Of a stretch of 64,000 nt of DNA, positions 57,901 through 64,000 are shown piece by piece. Under the pieces are notes generated by a model. The model did no database searches. It was not told where the DNA came from and saw only the letters and a list, made by a program, of their open reading frames with translations. The stretch's first letter is position 1, and every line of letters starts with the position of its first letter. The stretch lies in assembly GCF_900177645.1 (NCBI RefSeq), contig NZ_FXAO01000002.1, forward strand, positions 558,001 through 622,000, in the 5' to 3' direction. A program made the position numbers and the translations under genes. This DNA comes from Arenibacter troitsensis. GTDB lineage: Bacteria > Bacteroidota > Bacteroidia > Flavobacteriales > Flavobacteriaceae.

Positions 57901-58064
57901 TTCAGAACGTACACATATTTACTAAGTATTGGGGTGGACCAAACCCTGAAATTAGTGTACAGAACAATGGAGAAGGAGATGGTGGAAACCTTGCCTCCGG
58001 GGTAGATATTTCAGGATATCCGGTTCCACGTATATTTAGTTTAGGTTTAAATTTAAACTTCTAA
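54969..58064 (+). CDS. susC: SusC/RagA-family TonB-dependent receptor
   Basis: A 1031-residue importer. The signal peptide ends near MQA-Q (residue 26). The carboxypeptidase-like domain has SGTVVSADDSLGLPGVNVVV and GTVTDFDGNYSIVAP. The plug starts at EVVVVGYGTQIKRQVTGSVS, with IPVSQITQKIQGRIPGVQI and SILKDAASTSLYGSRAANG. It ends in a typical barrel terminus (SLGLNLNF). There is no STN domain. It has its own promoter and a motif array shared with the rhamnose operon. Its partner susD begins about 60 bp downstream. Confidence 0.97.
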   Translation: MKKRIYRISRKFLFLLTLLYGISMQAQNVTVSGTVVSADDSLGLPGVNVVVKGTTTGTVTDFDGNYSIVAPSANSTLVFTYIGFTTQEIAINGKSQLDVTMSEDAAALDEVVVVGYGTQIKRQVTGSVSTIQAEELADIPVSQITQKIQGRIPGVQINQTTGKPGQGMSVRIRGQLSVSGGSDPLYVVDGFPISGGINNINPDEIQDISILKDAASTSLYGSRAANGVVLITTKSGTPGETSVSLNVSTGMQSVPDRGRIEMMNAVEFAQFKKEYYEDQGDPVPDIFQNPSQYEGQNNDWYDAMLRTAPMTNYNLTITSNKEKLRTSVILGFFDQEGVVISSDYKRYSLRANLDYNLSDKIRIGVNIAPNYILDNIPRTDGSRGTGLLFNALHTWPIMPIYNEDGTRTEFNRFPANTGNIFSYANWLNSAERITDGTKEVNLLSNAYIQYEPIKGLSIKSSLNAELYNEQYEYFSPTNATYAINRPIPTNNEAVWDDRTTFSWLNENTVNYNKSIGDHTFSVLGGFTYQKYRMDRNRVAASDFADDRLPNIQGAANINRGGTFDQVQEWSLVSFLSRLTYNYKGKYLLTGSIRSDGSSRFGSDNRWGTFPSVSAGWIASDEKFLENVESISLLKLRASYGVTGNNNIGNYTQYALINNTVNAVFGNDFAPGSAVNSLSNSNLGWETTKQFDIGLDLSLFNDRVSFVYDYYTKNTTNLLYNVQVPRESGFTNFSDNIGEIKFWGHEFGINTVNTTGKFRWTTNANISFNRNEVVALADGIDRVYGPGGWHITKVGEPFGQFYGHLSDGVYLNQQDLDSSPQVPGRSTVGSIKLLDVNGDGIITNGGDFDDRAIMGSPFPDFTYGITNTINYGNFDFSVVGTGSYGNELLVRHLYSTTNLDGVFNLLKDVKYRFRSVENPGRGFYGTTVGGGNVTGIERDWINDRFVADASYFNIRNITLGYTIPKIEKYFKSARVYGSIQNVHIFTKYWGGPNPEISVQNNGEGDGGNLASGVDISGYPVPRIFSLGLNLNF

Positions 58065-58122
58065 ATCGAAAACTATTATGTCTAAAAATATTTCAATTTC
58101 GACAATTTTTAAAAATGAAAAA

Positions 58123-59616
58123 ATGAAAAAGATATTCTATTTTATTGCAGCAATGTTAGGTTTTCTGGCAAGTGGTTGTGACGAAGAATTAACAATTTTC
58201 CCAGAAGACTCGTTAAGTGTGCCCACTTTCTTTAAAACGGAAGAGGATTTTACACAAGCTATTAATGGGACCTATGTACCCCTAAGAAACATTAACAACG
58301 CTTCCAAGCCCTATTTGGCCGAAATGCACTCAGACAATACCTATTATGCACGTAACACCGCTTTCGGAGCAACGGACAACCAAGAGGATATTGCCGACCA
58401 CTCCATACCCAGTGATGGAGGCATTACCGCGAATTCCCATGTGTATAATGTGTATGTTGGTTATTATGAAGTTATCGCCCGAGCCAATCAGATTTTGGCT
58501 ACTATAGATGAGGCTGATATAGATGCAGCCGTAAAAGCAAATGTTAAGGGTCAAGCGCTGTTTTTAAGGGCCTATTCCTATTTTGATCTGGCACAATTTT
58601 TCGGAAGTGTACCTATGCATCTTGAGCCTGTAGTAGACCGTGAAGGAGCTGCTTTACCCCTTGCTTCGGAAGATGAACTTTATGCACAGATCATTGAGGA
58701 TGCCAAAGCGGCCATTCCCTTATTACCCCTTAAATCACAACAACAGCCTGGAAGGGTAACCTCAGGTGCCGCCCAAACGCTTTTGGGCAATGTATATGTA
58801 GTGCGTAAGCAATGGGGCGAGGCCGAAACTGTCCTACAAGCAGTGGTGGACAGTGAGGAGTATATGTTAATGCCCAATTATGAAGATGCCTTTTCCGGGA
58901 ATAGCGATAACAAGAACAACATGGAGTCGGTCTTTGAAATCCAATATAGGGAAGGTGCGGACGGATTAAACGGTAGTTTTTTATACAACTTTCTTCCAAG
59001 ACCACTTACTGCCGACGAAGTTGGTTCTATAACTGGAACATCCAATCCACAACCACTCAACGGAGAAGGCAACAACATACCTACGCCCGATATCATTGAA
59101 GCCTATGAAGATGGGGATTTGAGGGAGGATGCCTCCATTATGTACATAACTGCCAGTGAGAGTTTTTGGGAAAATGGTGTTTACCCGATCATCAAAAAAT
59201 ATGTGGAACCACATGCATTAAATGGAAACCATGGCATGAACTGGCCAGTATATCGCTATTCGGAAGTATTATTATTATTGGCCGAAGCACTGGAAGAACA
59301 AAATAAGTCAGGTGCGGATACCTACCTAAAAATGGTGCGCGATCGTGCTGGCCTAGGGGATTATTCCGGGGATCTGGGAGAAGCCATCTTTAATGAAAGA
59401 AGGGTAGAACTTGCTTTTGAGAACAAAAGATGGTTCGATTTGGTAAGAACTGGTCGCGCTATAGACGTGATCACAGCCCATGGAAATAAAATAAAGGCCA
59501 ATCCAATAGACTATTACTACCCTGTAGGCGCAGAACCAAGAGGTAATGCTTTTACCAACATTACTGAACGTTACGCACTTCCAGCCGCAGAATCGTCATT
59601 AAATCCTAATTTCTAA
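58123..59616 (+). CDS. susD: SusD/RagB-family surface glycan-binding lipoprotein
   Basis: A 497-residue lipoprotein counted from the ATG at 58123, which gives a clean lipobox (LASGC, Cys19). An in-frame ATG at 58078 would add 15 polar residues and is less likely. FPEDSLSVPTFFKTEEDFTQAINGTY is the N-terminal block. YRYSEVLLLLAEALEEQ and NERRVELAFENKRWFDLVRTGRA are the conserved C-terminal blocks. It belongs to a different SusD subgroup from the 26841-28550 protein. Cotranscribed with the upstream susC; 34 bp separate it from the next gene. Confidence 0.96.
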   Translation: MKKIFYFIAAMLGFLASGCDEELTIFPEDSLSVPTFFKTEEDFTQAINGTYVPLRNINNASKPYLAEMHSDNTYYARNTAFGATDNQEDIADHSIPSDGGITANSHVYNVYVGYYEVIARANQILATIDEADIDAAVKANVKGQALFLRAYSYFDLAQFFGSVPMHLEPVVDREGAALPLASEDELYAQIIEDAKAAIPLLPLKSQQQPGRVTSGAAQTLLGNVYVVRKQWGEAETVLQAVVDSEEYMLMPNYEDAFSGNSDNKNNMESVFEIQYREGADGLNGSFLYNFLPRPLTADEVGSITGTSNPQPLNGEGNNIPTPDIIEAYEDGDLREDASIMYITASESFWENGVYPIIKKYVEPHALNGNHGMNWPVYRYSEVLLLLAEALEEQNKSGADTYLKMVRDRAGLGDYSGDLGEAIFNERRVELAFENKRWFDLVRTGRAIDVITAHGNKIKANPIDYYYPVGAEPRGNAFTNITERYALPAAESSLNPNF

Positions 59617-59650
59617 TTATATTAGACACATAATTAAAAACTAAGAGATA

Positions 59651-62332
59651 ATGACCAGACTAATTGCCGTACTTATTTTTTCAATGCTTTTGTCCATTTC
59701 TTGTAAGGATAACAAGAAAACGGAAACCGCAAGTGGACAGGAGCTTCCACCTAAATTGGCAAAGCTTAAATTACAGCCCGGTTTTGAGGCGGAACATCTG
59801 TACAGTCCGGCCGATAACGATCAGGGGTCATGGGTAGCCATGGCCTTCGACAACAAGGATCGACTGATCACTGCGGATCAATACGGCGCGCTATATCGCT
59901 TGGAACTTCCTGCCATTGGGTCCGCAGTACTGACGCCAAAGATTGAAAAACTCAAGATACAGACAGGGGAGGCCGTAGCCGATTCTATCATTCAAATGGG
60001 TTATGCCCAGGGATTGCTCTACGCTTTCAATAGTCTATATGTAATGGTGAATCATCGCGGCAATGATGAATTCGAGAAGAGCAGTGGGCTCTATCGTTTG
60101 CAGGATACGGATAACGATGACCAATATGACAAGATTACCCAATTAAAGGCTTTGAACGGTGCAGGTGAGCATGGCCCACATAGTATTGTTTTAAGTCCGG
60201 ACGGGGAGTCTTTATACGTTATTGCTGGAAATCATACCGATCTTCCGGAAATGGATACTTATCGCCTGCCCAATGTTTGGCAGGACGACAACCTTTTCCC
60301 CCAGGTAAAGGATCCCCGCGGCCATGCCAATGACCGCGGTGCTCCAGGGGGCTGGATAGCAAAAATTGACCCGGAAGGAAAGAACTGGGAGTTGATCAGT
60401 GCCGGTTTCAGAAATCCATTTGATCTGGACTTTAATGATGAAGGGGACATGTTCGTATACGATTCCGATATGGAATGGGATTTAGGCATGCCATGGTACC
60501 GTCCTACCCGTATCTGCCATGTTACCAGCGGTAGCGAATTTGGTTGGAGAACGGGGAACGGAAAATGGTCTCCTGCCTACCCAGACAACCTTCCTCCCAT
60601 CGTAAATATTGGTCAGGGATCTCCCACCAATGTGGTTTACGGAAGGGGGGCAAAATTTCCGGAAAAATACCAAAAGAGCATTTATGCCTTCGATTGGAGT
60701 TTTGGAATCATCTATGCTATCCACCTAAAGGCCAATGGATCTTCCTATGACGGGGAGAGGGAGGAATTTTTATCAGGGATCCCGCTTCCTTTGACCGATG
60801 GGGTTATTGGTCCGGATGGCGCCATGTATTTTATGACCGGAGGACGAAGATTGGATTCCGACCTTTACAGGGTTCACTATACAGGAACCGAGGACGTAAC
60901 GCCTGCCAATAAGGCATCGGAACTTACCGAAGGGAATAAGATTAGAAGACAGTTGGAGGAATACCATACAGGTCCAAAGAGTGGCGCGGTCGACTTTGCT
61001 TGGCCGTATCTGAACAACGCAGATAGATTTATCCAATATGCCGCACGTATTGCGGTAGAGCACCAGCCAGTTAAGGAATGGCAAGCTAAGGTTCTTTCAG
61101 AAAAGGATCCGGTTACCTTGGCACAGGGAATTATAGCCCTAGCTAGACATGGGAATAAATCCCAACAAGACCAGATGCTCAATGCCCTTTTAGGCGTAGA
61201 TTATTCCAAGCTTACATCCCAACAGCAGGTGGACCACCTAAGAGCATTTGAATTGACCCTATCCCGTTTTGGGATTCCAGGCTCATCGGTTAAGAACAAG
61301 GTCATTGCTTATCTTTCGCCACAGTATCCGGCAACTACAGATGTCTTGAACCAAATGCTTAGTAAAACTTTGGCCTATTTGGACGACCCAACTGTAGCCG
61401 GTAAAACTTTGGCCCTGTTGGAATCCAATACAGGGGAAAATGTGGATGTAATGGCCAATACGGCCACCGAGGCTTCGGATCTTATTTTGAGAAATCCACA
61501 ATATGGAATGGATATTGCCCTAACCCTGAAAAATATGCCTCCTGCCCAGCATACCTATTATGGAATGGTACTGGAGGACGTGGACAAGGGATGGACTCCG
61601 GAACTGCGGGAAAAGTATTTTAAGTGGTTCAACAAGGCCTTTTCCTTTAAAGCTGGAAGAAGCTATATCGGTTTTATTGACAAGGCCAGAAAAAAGGCGT
61701 TGACACATGTCCCTAAGGATAAGTTTGAATATTACGATAAGATGTCCGGTGCCGACCTATTGTCCAGCTCTGGCAATGATCTGGCAGTTGTGACCGTACA
61801 GCCCAAGGGCCCACGCCACAATTGGGAAGTGGAGGATATAGAACCCTTGTTGGCCGATGGCCTTAATGGGAGGGATTTTGAGTACGGCAAAAGCATGTTT
61901 GCGGCTACCACCTGTATCACTTGCCATTCCATGCAGGGAGAAGGAGAGAATATTGGCCCGGACCTAACGCAATTGGGGACCCGTTTCTCTCCCCAGGATA
62001 TACTCAAGGCCATTATTGAACCCAACGATGTAATTTCGGACCAATACAATACCACAGTGTACACCTTAAAGGACGGAAAATCGATCGTAGGAAGATTGAT
62101 GAACGAGACCGAACAAAATTATATCGTCTCGCAAAATCCCTATGCACCGGATCAAACAAGGGAAGTACCCAAGGACCAAGTGGTAAGCACCAAACTTTCC
62201 ACAATATCCTGGATGCCTCCTGGAACCATCAATAGGCTCAACGAAGAAGAAGTGAAAGACCTATTGGCCTATTTGGTTGCCGGTGGAAATCCTGATAATC
62301 CAATTTATGCAGAAAAAGAGGCCAATAACTAG
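59651..62332 (+). CDS. beta-propeller dehydrogenase-like protein with C-terminal cytochrome c domain
   Basis: An 893-residue lipoprotein (LSISC, Cys18) resembling the PVC-type heme-binding proteins. Residues about 35-410 form a sugar/sorbosone-dehydrogenase-like propeller (GSWVAMAFDNKDRLITADQYGALYRLE, HGPHSIVLSPDGESLYVIAGNH, AGFRNPFDLDFNDEGDMFVYDSDMEWDLG). Residues about 430-690 are helical, HEAT-like. Residues about 735-893 are a c-type cytochrome with C-I-T-C-H at 755-759 and a likely axial Met in SWMPPG. Such proteins are thought to oxidise sugars or alcohols, but the reaction is not proven. Position after susCD suggests an imported or surface glycan as substrate. Confidence 0.9.
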   Translation: MTRLIAVLIFSMLLSISCKDNKKTETASGQELPPKLAKLKLQPGFEAEHLYSPADNDQGSWVAMAFDNKDRLITADQYGALYRLELPAIGSAVLTPKIEKLKIQTGEAVADSIIQMGYAQGLLYAFNSLYVMVNHRGNDEFEKSSGLYRLQDTDNDDQYDKITQLKALNGAGEHGPHSIVLSPDGESLYVIAGNHTDLPEMDTYRLPNVWQDDNLFPQVKDPRGHANDRGAPGGWIAKIDPEGKNWELISAGFRNPFDLDFNDEGDMFVYDSDMEWDLGMPWYRPTRICHVTSGSEFGWRTGNGKWSPAYPDNLPPIVNIGQGSPTNVVYGRGAKFPEKYQKSIYAFDWSFGIIYAIHLKANGSSYDGEREEFLSGIPLPLTDGVIGPDGAMYFMTGGRRLDSDLYRVHYTGTEDVTPANKASELTEGNKIRRQLEEYHTGPKSGAVDFAWPYLNNADRFIQYAARIAVEHQPVKEWQAKVLSEKDPVTLAQGIIALARHGNKSQQDQMLNALLGVDYSKLTSQQQVDHLRAFELTLSRFGIPGSSVKNKVIAYLSPQYPATTDVLNQMLSKTLAYLDDPTVAGKTLALLESNTGENVDVMANTATEASDLILRNPQYGMDIALTLKNMPPAQHTYYGMVLEDVDKGWTPELREKYFKWFNKAFSFKAGRSYIGFIDKARKKALTHVPKDKFEYYDKMSGADLLSSSGNDLAVVTVQPKGPRHNWEVEDIEPLLADGLNGRDFEYGKSMFAATTCITCHSMQGEGENIGPDLTQLGTRFSPQDILKAIIEPNDVISDQYNTTVYTLKDGKSIVGRLMNETEQNYIVSQNPYAPDQTREVPKDQVVSTKLSTISWMPPGTINRLNEEEVKDLLAYLVAGGNPDNPIYAEKEANN

Positions 62333-62334
62333 CA

Positions 62335-63564
62335 ATGGCTAATTCAATTGCTTTGACCGGTCCTTACAGGTTAAAAACACCTGCACCGTTTATGTTAAAC
62401 GCTCTTAACTTAAACGGTGCAGCGTTTTTAATATACACTGTCTTTTTACTAACTGGTACTTTCCTTTTTGCACAGCAGAAGCCCTTGAAATTTACCAAGC
62501 AGCACATTGCTTCCGAAAGTTACGAAACCGTAGGGGTGTTCGATGTGGACAACGACGGCAAACTGGACCTTGTCTCGGGAGCCTATTGGTACAAAGGACC
62601 CCATTTTCAAACCCGGCACTATATAGGATCGGCAAAAAGATATGGGGAATATTATGACGATTTTTCCACCATTCCTTTGGATGTTAACGGGGATGGACTA
62701 ACTGACTTCATTACCGGTGGCTGGTTCGGGGAACAATTGGTATGGAAACAAAACCCTGGGGATGGAGGTGAATGGCAAGAACATTGGATAGCCGAAACAG
62801 GTAACATTGAGAGCAGTCGTTCTTGGGATTTGGATGGGGACGGTATCGTGGAAATACTTCCGAATACTCCCAACGACTCCTTGGTAATTTATAGGTTGCA
62901 GACGGATGCCAACAAAAAAGGTATGGGAAGTTTCAACAAACATTCCATTTTAGGTCCGCACGGACATGGCCTTGGGTTTGGGGATATAAACGGCGACGCA
63001 CTTACAGATATCATTGTATCCAAAGGTTGGTTGCGAGCACCCAAGAATACCTTTACAGGGGAATGGAAATTTCATCAGGAATTTGAATTGGGCACAGCAA
63101 GTGTCCCCATAATAGTTGCCGATGTAAACAAGGATGGACTTTCAGACCTTATTGTGGGGCAAGGACATGATTACGGCCTATTTTGGTACGAACAAAAACC
63201 CGCAACCAAGAAACAAAAATCCCAATGGATAAAGCACCCCATAGACCCATACATTTCACAGTACCACAGTATGGAATGGACCGATATAGATGGGGATGGG
63301 GAAAATGAACTGGTAACTGGTAAGCGTTACCGTGCCCATAATGGAAAAGACCCAGGCGGTAACGATGACCTTGGACTTTATTATTTCAAGTGGAACGGGG
63401 AGAATTTTAGTAAACAAGTTATAGATTATGGCCCCTATGGCCATGGTAAGGGAACCGGAGTCTACTTTAGTGTTTCGGATGTGGACAATAACGGAATGAA
63501 AGATATTATCGTGGCCGGAAAAGATGGCCTTAACATTTATTACAACGAACCTATTAAACAGTAA
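62335..63564 (+). CDS. exported FG-GAP/VCBS repeat protein
   Basis: A 409-residue protein with about seven FG-GAP-type repeats that should fold as a beta-propeller: FDVDNDGKLDLVSGAYWY, DVNGDGLTDFITGGWFG, DLDGDGIVEILPN, DINGDALTDIIVSKGW, DVNKDGLSDLIVGQGH, DIDGDGENELVTGKR, and DVDNNGMKDIIVAGKDG. The DxDxDG loops probably bind calcium. The signal peptide is at about 29-46 (ending LFA-Q). Two starts are possible: the ATG at 62335 two bases after the previous stop, or an ATG at 62392 inside a hairpin loop. Function unknown; it may bind glycan. Confidence 0.85.
   Translation: MANSIALTGPYRLKTPAPFMLNALNLNGAAFLIYTVFLLTGTFLFAQQKPLKFTKQHIASESYETVGVFDVDNDGKLDLVSGAYWYKGPHFQTRHYIGSAKRYGEYYDDFSTIPLDVNGDGLTDFITGGWFGEQLVWKQNPGDGGEWQEHWIAETGNIESSRSWDLDGDGIVEILPNTPNDSLVIYRLQTDANKKGMGSFNKHSILGPHGHGLGFGDINGDALTDIIVSKGWLRAPKNTFTGEWKFHQEFELGTASVPIIVADVNKDGLSDLIVGQGHDYGLFWYEQKPATKKQKSQWIKHPIDPYISQYHSMEWTDIDGDGENELVTGKRYRAHNGKDPGGNDDLGLYYFKWNGENFSKQVIDYGPYGHGKGTGVYFSVSDVDNNGMKDIIVAGKDGLNIYYNEPIKQ
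62372..62430 (+). terminator. terminator-like hairpin overlapping the FG-GAP start region
   Basis: A perfect 12-bp stem (CTGCACCGTTTA with TAAACGGTGCAG) around an 18-base loop, extended by AAAAAC/GTTTTT pairing and followed by a T-run. It lies inside the first 32 codons of the FG-GAP reading frame. It could be an attenuator relieved by translation from 62335, or a true terminator for the cytochrome gene. Confidence 0.65.
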
Positions 63565-63567
63565 ATC

Positions 63568-64000
63568 ATGAATTCAAAAAGAACTTTTAAGCCGTTTATA
63601 TTAGTACTAATTGCCATTGTAGGCCTACAGTCCTGTAAAGAAAAAAAGGAAGAAACAGCAAAACAGGAAGTGGACGTAACCACTACCAAGCAAGACGGAT
63701 TTGTACAGATATTTGATGGCAAGACGCTTGACAACTGGGAAGGAGATCCCAATTATTGGAGGGTAGAGAACGGTAATCTTGTAGGAGAGGTAACCCCCAC
63801 CACCTTATTAAAGAACAACACCTTTATTATATGGAAAGGCGGACAGCCTGCAGATTTTGAACTGAAGCTCGAATTCCGCATAGCGGAAGCTGGAAACAGC
63901 GGCATAAATTACCGGAGTGAAAGAATCGACACCATACCCTTTGCATTACGTGGCTATCAGGCCGATATAGATGGTAAAATCAGATATACCGGGCAGAACT
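63568..64000 (+). CDS. DUF1080 (3-keto-disaccharide hydrolase-type) lipoprotein, 3' part missing
   Basis: The first 144 residues of a lipoprotein (GLQSC, Cys23). From about residue 44 the pattern is that of the DUF1080/3-keto-disaccharide hydrolase fold: FVQIFDGKTLDNWEGDPNYWRVENGNLVGE, then DFELKLEFRIAEAGNSGINYRSE and GYQADID. Members of this family include enzymes that cleave 3-keto-glycosides. The gene starts 3 bp after the FG-GAP stop, so it belongs to the susCD/cytochrome operon. It runs off the window in frame. Confidence 0.88.
   Translation, partial: MNSKRTFKPFILVLIAIVGLQSCKEKKEETAKQEVDVTTTKQDGFVQIFDGKTLDNWEGDPNYWRVENGNLVGEVTPTTLLKNNTFIIWKGGQPADFELKLEFRIAEAGNSGINYRSERIDTIPFALRGYQADIDGKIRYTGQN

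Overview
The window looks like a stretch of chromosome from a marine Bacteroidota bacterium, most likely a flavobacterium. The grounds are AT-rich DNA, two complete SusC/SusD pairs plus one partial SusC, Bacteroidota-style lipoprotein signals, an ECF sigma/FecR pair with an STN-type SusC, and a perfect TAnnTTTG promoter element. No rRNA, tRNA, CRISPR array or prophage was seen. The content is almost entirely dedicated to degrading a sulfated, probably O-acylated, rhamnose- and galactose-containing polysaccharide. There are ten S1-type sulfatases, all with an intact Cys maturation motif.

Layout. (1) 1-3200, minus strand: partial STN-type SusC, FecR anti-sigma factor and ECF sigma factor, the edge of a trans-envelope-signalled PUL. 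(2) 3289-6943: two divergent sulfatases around a 520-bp AT-rich gap. (3) 7237-22280, plus strand: a tight seven-gene run of sulfatase, three-domain esterase, SASA-GH27 fusion, GH78 rhamnosidase, clan-D-like hydrolase, sialate-O-acetylesterase-like protein and sulfatase. (4) 22471-23240: six tandem 25-bp repeats, then a GIY-YIG nuclease gene framed by inverted copies of the same repeat. (5) 23373-37424, minus strand: M64 metallopeptidase, sulfatase, SASA esterase, SusC, SusD and two sulfatases. (6) 38060-42662, minus strand: a ROK regulator followed by two sulfatases. (7) 43188-44629: two small exported proteins, a SnoaL/DUF4440-like protein and a head-GIN adhesin-like protein. (8) 44801-52452: L-rhamnose catabolism (rhaEW, rhaI, an FGGY kinase and an NCS1-type permease) with a divergent GntR regulator. 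(9) 52742-64000, plus strand: sulfatase, SusC, SusD, a beta-propeller/cytochrome c protein, an FG-GAP protein and a partial DUF1080 protein.

How the parts may work together (inference): surface sulfatases and esterases strip sulfate and acyl groups. GH78, GH27 and a clan-D-like enzyme release rhamnose and galactose. SusCD pairs import oligomers. Rhamnose enters by an uncertain carrier and is isomerised, phosphorylated and split to DHAP and lactaldehyde, the latter being oxidised by the SDR half of RhaEW. A short sequence motif recurs before rhaEW, the neighbouring sulfatase and the second susC, suggesting that the GntR protein ties catabolism to uptake.

The observations most worth following up are the GIY-YIG gene bounded by inverted repeats, the SusCD-cytochrome-FG-GAP-DUF1080 module that may be an oxidative glycan route, the shared GntR motif, and several unusual enzyme fusions. 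All family assignments come from reading motifs; no database search was run.
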